Shown one piece after another: positions 11,441 through 22,504 of a stretch of DNA of 64,000 nt. Origin of the DNA: Benincasa hispida (Eukaryota; Streptophyta; Magnoliopsida; Cucurbitales; Cucurbitaceae); contig NC_052354.1 in assembly GCF_009727055.1 (NCBI RefSeq), forward strand, positions 44,948,784-45,012,783, given 5' to 3'. A program made the position numbers and the translations under genes. Position 1 is the stretch's first letter; each line of letters starts with the position of its first letter. The notes beneath the pieces were generated by a model. That model was not told the origin of the DNA. It did not search any database and saw only the letters and a list, made by a program, of their open reading frames with translations.

Positions 11441-12510
11441 ATTAGGGTGTGTTGCAGTACAAAGGGAGGTTAGTACTTTCAAGTACTTCCTCTTTGATAC
11501 CTACTATCATGCATACATATCACAACTCTGTTTTTGGCGGTCATTCGGGATTTCTGAGAACATATAAAAGAGTATCAGAGGAATTATATTGGAAAGGGAT
11601 GAAGAGAGTTGTTAAGAAATATGTGGAAGAGTGTATGGTCTACCAGAAGTACAAATCTTTAGCATTGTCTCCAGCAGGGTTGTTAATGTCGCTCCCTATT
11701 CCTGATGTTGTATGGGCTGACATATCGATGGATTTTATTGAAGGCTTACCCAAAGCCAAAGGGTATGATGTGATCTTAGTAGTAGTGGACAAATTGAGCA
11801 AGTCTACTCATTTCTTGGCCTTAAAACATCATCTGAATGCTAGTGTTGTAGCAGATGTATTTTGTAGAGAAATAGTGAAGTTGCACGGGGTGCCGAAGTC
11901 TATTGTCTCGGACCGAGACAAGGTGTTTGTGAGCCACTTCTGGCAAGAGTTTTTTAGATTGTCGGGTACCAAGCTTCATGGCAACACAGCATATCATCCT
12001 CAATCGGATGATTAAACAGAGGTGGTGAATCGCAATGTAGAAATGTACTTGAGATGTTTCTGTGGGAGCGTCCAAAAAAGTGGATTAAATGGTTGCACTG
12101 GGTGGAGTACTGGTATAATACTACGTATAATGCCTCCATTGGTTTTTCTCCTTTTCAAATTGTTTATGGACGCCCTCCTCCAGTGTTGATCTATTATGGG
12201 GATGATTGCACTTCGAATGCAACATTGGACCAACAGATGCGAGACAGGGATGTTGCCTTGCGTGTACTTAAGAAGCATTTAAGGGTGGCTTTGGAGAAAA
12301 TGAAGTAATTTGCGGATAAAAAGAGAAGGGATGTAGAGTTTCAAGTTAGAGAGTGGGTATGGCTGAAGTTGCATCCCTATCGCCAGATCTCGGTACGAAA
12401 AAAGTGATATGTCAAATTGTCTCCCAAGTATTATGGCCCATATCAACTTATTGACAGGGTGGGATTAGTAGCTTACAAATTGGAGCTTCCACCAACAGTG
12501 TCAACCATAA
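11441..12510 (+). pseudogene. Integrase
   Basis: The N-terminal zinc-binding part is at about 11490-11655 (HNSVFGGHSGFLRTYKR, then EECMVYQKYK). The second Cys of the usual C-x2-C pair is Tyr here (TAC). The catalytic core shows ADISMDFIEGLPKAKGYD with the first Asp, IVSDRDKVFVSHFW with the second, and TEVVNRNVEMYLRCF with the Glu, but a TAA lies just before the Glu segment at about 12013. The C-terminal GPYQLIDRVGLVAYKLELP block follows. All three acidic residues remain, but the frame is broken in several places. Confidence 0.9.
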
Positions 12511-12697
12511 CCTCTAATTTCTTGGAACTAGTATGTAATTAATTCATTTATGGAATCATGTATAGTCATTGGGTTAGTTGGTCCATAGTAATCTATACTC
12601 TTATGACATGGTTAGTTTTTGAAAAAGTCTTAGCAATACTTCAATTTATTTAAACCCATATTTTATTGTATATATTGGATCAATAACATTTTTTTTC
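12510..12697. other. 188 bp insertion between integrase and chromodomain
   Basis: The expected join of the integrase tail (STI) to HPVFYVLQLKKV is split between 12509 and 12698 by AT-rich, non-coding sequence. It ends in a T-run before CATCCAG. No clear target duplication or terminal repeat is visible. It could be a small insertion. It has intron-like GTATGT and T-tract plus CAG signals near its ends, but these do not restore the exact frame at the visible breakpoints. Confidence 0.55.
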
Positions 12698-12957
12698 CAT
12701 CCAGTTTTCTATGTTTTGCAACTCAAAAAGGTGATTGGACAACCAGAAAGGAAGTCATCGGTAGATCCTTTAGTTAATGAAAACCATACCAGGTTACCTG
12801 AACCAGAGGCTGTATTGGGCTCTCGGCCTTAGTTGTCTCATCGGAGGCATAAGGTTTTGGTGAAGTGGAAAGGGTTGCCAGAGCATGAGGTGACTTGGGA
12901 GGTGTTGGATGATTTTCAGAATTAGTTCTCAGAATTTTACCTTGAGGACAAGGTAAA
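12698..12957 (+). pseudogene. Chromodomain at the end of the gypsy polyprotein
   Basis: The sequence reads RHKVLVKWKGLPEHEVTWEV followed by LDDFQN, then a stop replacing Gln, then FSEFYLEDK. VLVKWKGLP..E.TWE is the core of the chromodomain carried by chromoviruses, which is thought to direct integration to particular chromatin. This places the element in the Tekay/Del group. Confidence 0.92.
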
Positions 12958-12975
12958 GGTGGAGAAGGGAGGTAA
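12958..12975 (+). other. Polypurine tract of gypsy element
   Basis: GGTGGAGAAGGGAGGTAA lies directly before the 3' LTR and fits the plus-strand primer of reverse transcription. Confidence 0.7.
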
Positions 12976-13526
12976 TGATAGGCCTCTGATTGTATTGCAG
13001 TATCAAAGAAGGAAGAATAGGGGTAATTTGGGAAAAGTGGAAGTTGCGGCGGTTAAAGAGGTTAGAGACCACAGTTAAGTAACTTTTAATTCGGTTGGGA
13101 GAAGTTCTCATTTAAAAGAAGAGGGAAGCGAAAACATTGAAGAACTGAATATCTTGGGTGAGGGAAGTGAACTCTCGTGTGTGGGGACTTCGTGTTAGAT
13201 TGATCGTGTAAAAGCAGTAGAGAAGTATTACTCATCGTCTACCTCATCTACTAGGCGATCTTGTAGAAGAGTCCCGACGATTGTGTAGTGTAAACGATCG
13301 TATAGTAAAAGTAAGCGATCGTGTAGTAAGTGTAAACAATCGTGTAGAAAATAGCGCCGTCGTGTAGAAGATAGAGCAATCGTGTAGTAATTGTAAGCGA
13401 TCGTGTAGTTGTTGTTTGTCTATCATCGTTTAGCAAAGTATATGTAAATCATTTAGCTATTTTGATATACGATCGTGTAATCACACTTTATCAATAAATA
13501 CATTTTAAATGATCAGTTTCCTATTA
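12976..13526 (+). repeat. 3' LTR of chromodomain gypsy element
   Basis: This 551 bp copy matches 7633-8152 with scattered substitutions. It contains more CGATCGTGTAG-type units (13255-13440) than the 5' LTR. It ends CTATTA and is followed by the GATAG target duplication. Confidence 0.93.
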
Positions 13527-13698
13527 GATAGCTTTCACATTCACACTGTAAGGAACCTATCACTCTTTTCTTACGGGCCCTAACTAGACACAATGGAGGT
13601 AGCTCTTTCCACCTCTATCCATGCACACACAAACTTTAGTGAATGTTATGTTAATTTGGCAAGATTGCTTTATTTTTTTATGCTAGCAGTAACTCTTT

Positions 13699-13746
<48 letters not shown>

Positions 13747-14739
13747 AGGCCCTTTTTATTCCTCTCTGTCTAGACTTGTTTCTAAAACAAGATGGTTGTT
13801 CTTAGACCAAAGATTGTCCTATCAGGGTAACAAAGAAAACTAAATAGATATGACATTTCTAAGAATTTTAAAATTCTAAATAAATCTAAAAAAGCTAAGT
13901 ATTCGATTTTTTATGAAATTAAATCGAAAAGAAAGTTTCAAAAAATTGTTTCAAATTTTTGTTAGAACATTTTAAGAAGTCTACAATTTTATTTGAATCT
14001 TTACTTGAAAGAATGTTTCATCAAAGTTTCATCAATAAGAATCGAGAGATTGTGTAAATCAAATGATGCATAAAAAAGAAAGTGAATGAGATTCTTAAAT
14101 GATGAACATGCATTTAAATCAATCATGTATTAAAGCAAAAATGAGTCATTTTAGGGAAAAAAAATGTCAAGATCATGATATTGTTTTTTAGAGAATTAAA
14201 AATATGAATAAAAATGCATTAGAGCCCCATCAAGATGTATCTAATCAAGGTCACAAAATCTAAATAACCCGAGCTCAGGTGCTCAAGGGTTCCAAACATG
14301 CATTTGAATATCATAGAACAAAAATTTTAGTAAGGCTCATTTTTATACAATCCTAATAGAATGCAATGAACATGCAATGTTCCCCACCCCCAATTTAAAA
14401 TTTAAACATTGTCCTCAATATTTTAAAAATGTCGATATAAGCGTGAAGACAAAAAGAATAGAAAAGAAAACTCCCCTGGTTTCGTGTAGTGGGTGGTGGT
14501 AGAATTTTTCTTCCTACTTCAAAATTTTGTTTTCTTTCATTTTGTTTGTTTCTACAAAAAAAAATAAAAGAAAATAAAAGAAAATAAAAACAAAAGAAAG
14601 GAAAAGCTACAAGAAAAATAAAGTTAGTCTAAAAAATTATTCCTAGAAAAAAAAATAAAGGAAAGTGAGAAAATGAAAATGAAAATGAAAACATAGGGCA
14701 AAGATGAAGGAAGATCTGGAAAAATACATATTGTCGATG
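13527..14739 (-). other. Athila 3' internal spacer
   Basis: This is non-coding sequence of the minus-strand Athila element. It contains a T/A run with about 40 consecutive A at 13707-13743. On the minus strand, GAGGACAATGTTTAAATTTT is followed by a GGGGGTGGGG run near 14383-14420, a signature commonly seen in the 3' spacer of Athila elements. No gene is visible. Confidence 0.55.
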
Positions 14740-15883
14740 GTCAGTCCGAGTCAGGTGATTCAGGCTCTCTCTGGATGTCGTACTGAAAACCGCTGCTAGC
14801 ATAGTAGAGATGGTCTCGTTCGCACATGAAGTCGACGGTCCTCTACATATGCCTAACACTACAAGCAGTCTCACGGCTCACGCTTAAGGCTTCAGTAGTT
14901 GTCCTAAGGGCTTTCTCACCTAATATGTTTCCACTCTCGGGTTGCTCGTGGGGTTGATCTGGAAGTTCTACCCTAATTGATTCTTCTCTAAAGTGTTCTT
15001 CTTCCTCTCCTAGATCTTCGTCTTCTTATTTGTGGTGTTCCTCAACTCCACGACCTCGGAAGGCTAACATAAACGTTTTAGAAATTGGAGCTTTACGCCC
15101 CATATGCTCTTTATCTCTAGGTATTTCTACCCCGGACCTTTGACACAACAAAGTTATAAGACTAGGGTATCCTAGGCTATCCGTAGTAGAGCAACGTCCA
15201 CACTGTCTAATAGAAGTGTGAATAACCCTCCCTACATTTATGGACATACCTTGAATGAGATAATAAAGGAGTTTTGCTCTATCTCTTATCACGTTGGTTA
15301 GTCTAAGTACAAGCATTAATCTAGAACAAATGAAAGCATGCCAGATTTGTCCTACAACAGATATGTCCGTAGATTTAAACCGAACAGCAACACCGCTAGA
15401 ACGTGTCCATTGAGTTCCTTGCCCACTGAGGGCCTCCATAATTTCTTATTCGTCTAACAGTTGAGACAGAAAACGTCCATACTCATCATCGAATTGAGCT
15501 AGACTGAAGATTTTATTTATTCTAGAGGAAGAGAAAGAGACTCTAATGCCCCTCATCAATGAGACATCTCTATCAACGTCAATGTTGACATAAACCTCTC
15601 TCACTAAAAGGACCATGGCCTCACCATAATTGACTACTAAAGTTAAGGCCCTTTCTGGTACTAAATTTCTAAGGGCTACCACTTGGTGGGTACCTACTAC
15701 CACTTGGTGGGTACCTACTCTTGGCCTCTTTAGAAACAAACCTAAGGTTATTAATCTCGGGTTGTGGAGGAGAATTCCTATCACTAGTGCTAGCAATATT
15801 CTTCCTATTTTTCGCCCTATAACCCATAAAGAATTTTCTAAGGAAAAGCTCACAAAATTAGAGATAATCATAAGGGAATCCAA
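14740..15883 (-). pseudogene. Env-like / 'putative plant transposon protein' ORF of Athila element
   Basis: The minus-strand frame from 15883 contains LVREVYVNIDVD, GIRVSFSSSRINKIFSL, GTQWTRSSGVAVRFKSTDIS, VVGQIWHAFICSRLMLVLRL and LLYYLIQGMSINVGRVIHTS followed by YPSLITLLCQRSGVEIP. I recognise this as the domain listed in plant genomes as a putative plant transposon protein, found in Athila-like elements downstream of pol. The frame is interrupted by TAA at 15446 between two otherwise collinear blocks, and by TAA at 15023. An exact 21 bp tandem duplication at 15677-15718 adds a second VGTHQVV. The N-terminal third is poorly conserved. It is not a host gene. Confidence 0.7.
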
Positions 15884-16834
15884 ATAAACTCTTCTAAAGA
15901 TTTCTCAACAAAGAAAATCAAACCACTACTCGATTTTGGAACCTGCAAATAGAAAAATCCTAAGCATTTTATTTCTAACTATCCAAAATTCAACAAAATC
16001 ATCACAACACCATTTCATTCAAGCAAAACATTCATCAGTCAAGCAAAACTCAACTACAATTAAGATAATCATTAAAGAATTCAAACGAAATAAAATGTGA
16101 CCTTAGATTGTGTAAGAGACCTTGCTTGAGGAGAAAAGGAAAAACCCTATAAATGTTTTTTTTTTTTTTTGGTGAAAAACCTAAAATTTCAAGGTGGAAA
16201 TCCTTGACAGATGAGGGAAAGGATGAGTTTTGGAAGAAAAAGGCTTGGATTTTGAGTTTAACGATGAAAATTGGTGGGGGTAGAGAAAATGAATTTGGAA
16301 AAGAGGAAATGTGTTTGGGTACCTTTCAAAGTGCAGAAACTGCGTTTAAATTGCAGTGTTGTCTCGCAACATTGCGACACTGCTTATACAGCATTGCGAT
16401 GTTGTGCCCTTGTTTTTTTTTAAAAAAAATTATTGTATTAGATTAGGACTAACCTAGCTTTATTAAAAACAAAAATTAAAAATAAAATCTAAAATTAAGA
16501 CTAAAAATTAATCCTAAAATTAAAGAAAAAAAACTAAGTAAATTTAAAATAAAAAGTGTTTTATTTTTTTTACACCTGGCTACCTCTAGGAAGGGCAAAT
16601 TTTTAATGTCGTTTGCTCGATGCGACCCATCTTTTTTGCTTTTTAGGGTACGTAAAAATTTTCATACTTCTCTGATCCTCTCTTAGATGAATCTATATAG
16701 CCTGGAAGGGCTATAAGAGTGCTCATCTTTTGATGAGAACCAGACAGGTCAAATTTTGGTTTTTTAATCTTTGGCAAAAAAGAGAAAAAAAAGAATCGAA
16801 AGACTCAAGTGACCCAAAAAAGTCGAAAGAAAGA
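15884..16834 (-). other. Athila post-pol spacer
   Basis: On the minus strand the region reads, near 16580-16640, GGTCGCATCGAGCAAACGAC followed by ATTAAAAATTTGCCCTTCCT and an AGGTAGCCAGG block. This is a diverged form of the GTCGAGC..ACGACGTTAAA..GGGAGGCAACCC motif that follows pol in Athila elements. It shows that the pol 3' boundary is retained although pol itself is gone. Short GCATTGCGATG inverted motifs occur at 16350-16405. No coding sequence is evident. Confidence 0.55.
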
Positions 16835-17399
16835 TGTCACACCCCCTCCTAGATTACCCTTCTCAATCTAGAAGTGAATATGACAACAGTAGTTACCAAC
16901 CCTTTTGTGGCACTTACTGCCTAACTAACATCCTTAACCTGCTTAGATCCCTGGAATACATATATAACCTTCACCAAACTAATGAAACTTTGAAAATAAC
17001 CTCAGAACACCAAGGATCAACAACAACATAATTATATCATATTAACACATACAGAGTTCAGCGGTCCCAATATACTTTACTAGTCCCTAATATGTGCAAC
17101 ACATATGTACAGACATTTACAGAATAAACACCTAAAACTTCTCTCTAAACTTTGGACGTTTAACTGGAGTCCTTGAGTGGCAGAGCAGGATGACAGCTAA
17201 CCTCTGGGGAGATGACCACTACCTGGGAAAAGAAAAACATTTGAAAGAATGAGCTATTCGCCCAGTGAGTGACTTAATAAAAACATAAATCTCATGCTTA
17301 AACTGAAAGCTAAAAAACATAATACTCGAACTAAAACATGCCAAGAAACTTGTACATAAAACTTTTAAATCCATTGTATCTGAAAACATAGCTAAACTA

Positions 17400-17790
17400 A
17401 TTCCCGGTTGAGAGAGAACCCTTGTGGTTCAATCTCAATGTCGGATATCATGTTCAAGAGAGAACCCTTTTGTTCGATCTCTCAAACATAAGCCTGGGTA
17501 GGGGTGAGAACCTTTTTGTTCAAAATCTAAGAGAGAACCCTTTTGTCCAATCTCTCAAACATTAGCCTGGCCTGGGGTGAGAACCCTTTTGTTCAACACC
17601 TTCTAGCCTATGCTAAGAAAGAACCCTCGTGGTTCAATTTTGTCGTTGGGTATCATATTTAAGAGAGAACCCTTTTGTTCGATCTCTCAAACATAAGCCT
17701 GGGCTGAGGTGAGAACCCTTTTGTTCAGCACCTTACAGCCAATGTTAGGAAAGAACTCTTTTGTTCAATCCTACTAAACTAGTTAACTGT
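17400..17790. repeat. Degenerate tandem array around GAGAACCCTTTTGTTC
   Basis: The phrase GAGAGAACCCTTTTGTTC or a close variant recurs about ten times in 390 bp. It is joined by repeated segments such as ATCTCTCAAACATAAGCCTG. The spacing is irregular, with a larger repeated block of roughly 100 bp. The array lies inside the probable solo LTR. Confidence 0.75.
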
Positions 17791-19239
17791 CATACGTGCA
17801 CGTAGAGCAAACTGGATCCTGATGTCAAGGATCATAACTGAAGCAGGGTACCACTGCTTACCACTGAACTGAGTGAATTACTTTGATACCTTCTCCATGT
17901 ACTTCAGCATCAGAACCATAACATAACAGAAACTAGGTAGTACAACTCGGATACCTTCTCCTTGTACTTCAGTATTGAGCTGAAATTACCTGATAGGAAA
18001 ACATTTTCATAAAACATGCTTACTGAAAGCTTAATCTCATAAATCATAGTTTTCACAAGAACATCATTTGCTAACGCATGCTCAACAACATTAAGAGCAC
18101 ATATGCTTTAAAACATAATACAAATACTTGTAACATAAACATGTCATAGAATCTCCTTTTGAAAACTACCATGGTTCAACTATTGTACCAAAGCATATTT
18201 CATAAACTTTGTAACTAGCATGCGTTTATAAACTTTAGAGAAATACGTTGCTTGGAACTTCTTGTAAAATAACCAACATAAAATTAACTACCAATAAAGC
18301 ATGGATTATTAAAATATTTATAAACGATTTATAAATCATTTATAGTCACTCACAGCTCGTTGGGGCTCTTAAACGGTTTATATGCCTCTCCTAGCTTTTC
18401 TTGGCCTGAAAGGACATAATCCTCGGTTAGATTCCTTAGAATTCTCAGCAAAAAGCTTCAGGTAGCTCACTTACTAATGAAACTTTCACCAACAAAACAA
18501 CATTACTAGTAAGATGATCATTATGAGCAAGATCACCCTCATGAGCGAGATTTTCCACTTTAAGTGAGATTTGTAACTTCTAGCAAGATTTGTGACTTTT
18601 CCAGCGAGATCCTCCTCTTCCTTAACTCACTCTTGCTCTTGCTCATTTTCTTATCTCTCGCTCACTATGGTGAGCTGCTTGCTTAATCTTCCCAAGCAGT
18701 TGCCTGCTTACGTACCGATTCCCTGTTCCAACTTCAAAAATTCATAACTCAAAATTCAGGACCTTTTTTTAAGAAACTTCCTTCTACAAACTTGTTTAGA
18801 ATTGAGTTGACTTTATTACCTTCAAAATACCAGCTGAAAATTCCTTGTAGTTTGTCCTGGAGCTTTTAATCTTCCCTCTGGCCTCTGATTAATCCGAGAA
18901 TCTGCCTCTTCTATAAATTCTTCACTTTTTGCTATTCTCCACGTGAGATATTTCTCCGACAAAACAACCTCAAAAACTAGATTCTCCCATCTTTCGAAGG
19001 CACTGATCTCACTTAATTTACTCAAATCATTTTCCAAAATCGAGCTTCTGAAGTTCCTCTCCCTTTTATACTTCCTTCTGACTCCCCTATTCAAGGGTCA
19101 AACTGCCACCTCATCTAGCACTTAATGCTTCCGGCCAATTCCCATTATTGAGTTTCTTCAATTAATTTGTTTTTCCTTCCCTTCCTTCATAACCCACATT
19201 AGGCCTTCGCCTCATAATATAAATTTAGCGTGCATCGCA

Positions 19240-19610
19240 TACTTCATCGTCTAACGCCAAGCGCCTATCGTCTAGTGCTCAGTGCCTATCATCTAGCTTC
19301 CAGCTTCTATCGTCTAGCACCCATCGTCTATCGTCTAGTGCTTGTCGTGCAGCTCATTGTCTAGCGTTGATGTCGATCATGCAGTGTCAATGCCTCATCT
19401 CTTAGTGCTATCATCCAAAGTATAGCGCTATTGTTTAGCGAGATCCTTTGTATCGTCTAGTGTATCATTCGGCTTCGCGCAATTACTACACGATCGTCCA
19501 GCGTCCACCTACACGATCGCCTACCTCATCGTGTAGTGTCGTTCACTTACTAGATGATCGCATACCCAATTGTATAGTGCCGCTCATCTGCTACACGATC
19601 GTCCAACACC
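19240..19610. repeat. Degenerate array of ATCGTCTAGC / CGATCGTGTAG units
   Basis: Units of 10-15 bp such as CATCGTCTAGC, TATCGTCTAG, ACGATCGTCCAGC and ATCGTGTAGTG recur more than fifteen times. Related units occur in the LTRs of the 7633-13526 element and near 60180-60360. Confidence 0.7.
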
Positions 19611-19974
19611 TTTGCTTGCACACACTTGAGGTTGTCGCAAGCCTTATCAACGCACCATGCCTTTCAACCCATGCGTTCATCCTTAGTAACAACGTATAGT
19701 TTACCCTTGCCTTCAACACTTAATCTCTACAAGCCTTGGTTGTTGCACACTTAACCCCATGCATCCATACTTCTCCATCAACGTATGCCTACACTTTGCT
19801 TCCATACTTAGCAAATTTTCACTTGTTATATTATCTAAAACTCATCCTTGACTAAGCATTTCTAACACTTAGAATTTTCTTCCTCCATCGGCCTACCTTT
19901 TTTATCTCCTTTCATAATTTTACTTAACACGCTTGTTACTCACTTATGTAGAAAAAAGGGAGTATGGGTTTACA

Positions 19975-20955
19975 GAAGAAGAGAACAAGGTTTGACAACC
20001 TCGAACTCAATTACCTAAGACTCCTCGATATGAAGTTATGACTCATATTCTACCTTACTGACTTTTTTTTGTATAGGGGGGAGTAAATATCTTCTTCGTT
20101 AGTCAATCGAGAGAATTCCTCAAACGTGTCGATCTCAGTGCAACGGACAACAGAGGGCTCTGAACGACTTTCCAGTGTAAGCCCTAGATGTGCAAGTCGA
20201 GGTAGAGACTCTTCCTCAACGAGCATAGGGGTTTGAGTCTCCAGGTGAGACTCAATAGGTTCTTACATACACTGAAAAAAAGAATTAGCAAGTTCACACA
20301 TAATAAAGTCTAAAGTCTTACCTTGACCTATACTTTGAGGAACCAACTACTTAGCATTATGGTCGATGCAAGCAACTTCATTGCAAGGTTTGGTATTACT
20401 AGAAGATTGTTGATCCCAAGACTCTTATAGTCTCTCTACTGATTCAATAATCTGAGCAACGAGGTTACTCAAATTACTAAATTCGGTTTAACTTCAGTTG
20501 CAAAATTGAAGCTATCTTATTGGAAACTAAGGGATTCTTGTTAACTGAGGGAGAATTCCTGCACAATCTCACAAGAATTGTTAGAAAGCTCCTTAACTAA
20601 TTCTTCTAGATAAGTACCTGAATTGGAGGAAGCGACATGTATCGACGTCAGTGTTTGGCTAGATATCTCCCAAGAGGGGTAATGTTTGCATACAAGACCA
20701 GGTGAAATCTATGTTTGTCTAATAGCCAAATCTTGAACAAGGGAGGTTAGTTGAAAAACATGACTTGTAAGTTCATTTATTTCATTTACCTCCTGTTCTT
20801 CCTTATGTTGAGTTGCTTGTCTAAAAAGAAGAGCATAAAAGATTTTCATATCCGCCATGTTAAAGCAATGGACTTAAAGAAAGAAAAATATTTTTGGTGT
20901 TTTTAAAGTTTAAAAGTTGAATTTAACTAAGAAAGAGATTAAATGGTTTTGTCAC
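19975..20955 (-). pseudogene. Athila gag-like remnant
   Basis: A minus-strand start at 20858 opens MADMKIFYALLFRQATQHKE and continues to LTSLVQDLAIRQT before TAG at 20709. Beyond that the frame has pieces such as LEELVKELSNNSCEIVQEFS, but many stops follow. Its position directly downstream of the primer site is where gag is expected. Similarity to gag is judged from position and helical, charged character only, because no zinc knuckle is visible. Confidence 0.4.
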
Positions 20956-20973
20956 TCCCCAACAGCAGCACCA
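20956..20973 (-). other. Primer binding site, tRNA-Asp type (Athila)
   Basis: The minus strand reads TGGTGCTGCTGTTGGGGA three bases after the LTR end (...CGAACA). The standard Athila primer site complementary to tRNA-Asp is TGGCGCCGTTGCCGGGGA. The match is 14 of 18, with C-to-T-type changes as expected from methylated-C decay. Confidence 0.75.
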
Positions 20974-20976
20974 TTT

Positions 20977-22504
20977 TGTTCGTGCTTGAATCAATGTTGT
21001 TAATTCTACTCTAACCGAAATAAAAAATTTTATAAATCACAAAAACCTACATCTTTTACTAACAAGTAGCATAAGCGGTAAGCATGGGGTCGATCCACAG
21101 GGAATGCTTGTTTAATCTTTTCTTAAGCTAAGTTGAACTATGAAAGTAATAAAAATGGGGTTTTGATAAATCAAGAAACATACTTGAAAATCAATGGATA
21201 AAAGATAATTGCAAACAAATGTTTTTCAATCTTATTTTTAGTTCAAGTTAGACATTCAATGCAATATCTATCATCAATTTCTACAAATTAGTCATGCTAA
21301 CGAATTATGCACACAACTACTCACTTGACTCGACTAGGCTAACCTCTACAAAAGTGGATAGCTAGCGAAATCTAATCAAGAAAGCATTCTAACTATTGAT
21401 TAAAGTTGAAAAGGCCTAAGTCTAATCAACCTATATGCCTCTAGTTCTATTAGCTTCGATAGCGTCCATATAGAATAGAAAACATATATATTAAGTTCGA
21501 GAATTCAATTGTGTCGATTAATTGTCAAGATAGTCATATTCAATTAACCGAATTTGTCCTTGAATTTATCAATTTATGTATTCTAGGAATAGTCATTAAA
21601 TACAAAATTAACCATTGCCACTTAGTAGACCCTATTTAGACATTCTTATATATGAATACATCCTAGCAACATATCCAGTCAAGATTGTAGCAAAACTAAG
21701 AATCTTGGCTTAACATGCTTAAAAGACAAAAATTCCTAAACATAATTTTAGAACTTAAAACCGATTCAAGAATCCATAATTTCAAAATGCAATTTACAAG
21801 GAAAAGCAAAAAATGTAAAAAGATTACAAAAACTCTTGAAATTAGAAATAAGATTGAAGAAATTACTTCACAAATCCATAGACAAATCTATGAAGAAATC
21901 CATTACAATGTTTACAATCAAAGAAAGAAAATGAAATTCTAACTAATTAGAGACAAAGTTACCAAGGATTTGAATTAGTGAAGAGAGAAACTTCGGACTC
22001 CATGAAGAATTTGACCTCTCTTTTTGCCTAAAATGAAAGAAAATGTTTTATAGTCATAGGTGTAGCGTCACGATACTAAGACTAGCGTTGCAACACTAAA
22101 TTGTAAAAAAGCCAAGAAGCATTGGGCTAGCATCTTGACACTGCGCTAACGCTCAGTTGCACAAGGAGTGCTCGAAAAATTCCATCAAACTTCAGATCAT
22201 TGTGACCCTGTTGGGAGCATTGCAACGCTGCCCTATTTTGCAGCAAATGGATGCTTTCTATCTTCAAGCATTGCTCTATGCTTCTGGGAGGGTCGTGACG
22301 TTGGGTCTGATGACATTTTGGTAATTACTCCAATTCTCTTCAACTTTGTTGATTTCATGGTTATTTTTTTAGCCCAATTTTCTTGAAATGACTCCTAATC
22401 TCTCTCGAGACTATTTTACCTAAAAAATGAACATTAAAAGTAAACAAATAACACGATTTTGAGGAAATTAACATATAAAATATCTCTCTCTTAAAAACCT
22501 ATCA
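20977..22504 (-). repeat. 5' LTR of minus-strand Athila element
   Basis: This 1528 bp LTR runs on the minus strand from TGATAGG (22504) to CGAACA (20977), with the primer site directly after it. It matches 5742-7137 over its 22504-21106 part. It retains the final roughly 125 bp that the other copy lacks within the window, including the segment near 21085-21105. Confidence 0.88.

Larger units (their letters stand above)
7633..13526 (+). mobile_element. Complete but decayed chromodomain Ty3/gypsy retrotransposon (Tekay/Del type)
   Basis: Two related LTRs, 7633-8152 and 12976-13526, both start TGATAGGCCT and end CTAT(C/T)A. The five bases before the left LTR (7628-7632) and after the right LTR (13527-13531) are both GATAG, a perfect target duplication that fixes both ends. 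Between them are a tRNA-Met-like primer site, gag with a zinc knuckle, protease, RT, RNase H, integrase and a chromodomain in chromovirus order, then a purine-rich tract GGTGGAGAAGGGAGG. Many stops, frameshifts and lost active-site residues show that the copy cannot be autonomous. It sits inside the internal region of the minus-strand Athila element. Confidence 0.95.
16835..19974 (-). repeat. Probable solo LTR of another gypsy family
   Basis: On the minus strand the segment starts TGTAAACCCATACTCCC (19974) and ends GGAGGGGGTGTGACA (16835), an LTR end common in plant gypsy elements. It has no coding sequence. The flanks are AAAGA (16830-16834) and GAAGA (19975-19979), matching at four of five bases, but purine-rich flanks are weak evidence. 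It interrupts Athila sequence on both sides. At 3.14 kb it would be a long LTR. It may instead be two pieces. Confidence 0.45.
5737..22504 (-). mobile_element. Minus-strand Athila-type element lacking pol, host of nested insertions
   Basis: A 1.4-1.5 kb sequence occurs twice in the same orientation, at 5742-7137 and 20977-22504. Read on the minus strand both copies begin TGATAGG. On the minus strand the right copy is followed by a primer site resembling the 3' end of tRNA-Asp, and the left copy is preceded by a G-rich polypurine tract, so the right copy is the 5' LTR and the left copy the 3' LTR. Between them are a short gag-like start, the typical post-pol Athila spacer (near 16580-16640) and an env-like ORF (14740-15883). 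No pol sequence is present. The left LTR is cut at 5741 by the plus-strand Athila element, so its last roughly 125 bp should lie beyond the left window edge. The 7633-13526 element and probably the 16835-19974 LTR inserted later. Confidence 0.8.

Noticed and set aside
13244..13436. Thr/Leu-rich minus-strand frames
   Set aside because: They are translations of the CGATCGTGTAG tandem array in the LTR.
15630..15887. Plus-strand frame with a WWVPTTTWWVPT repeat
   Set aside because: It is the antisense shadow of the env-like ORF and the 21 bp duplication.
17400..17790. Possible CRISPR-like array
   Set aside because: The repeats are degenerate, irregularly spaced and in a plant nuclear LTR context, without unique spacers of equal length.
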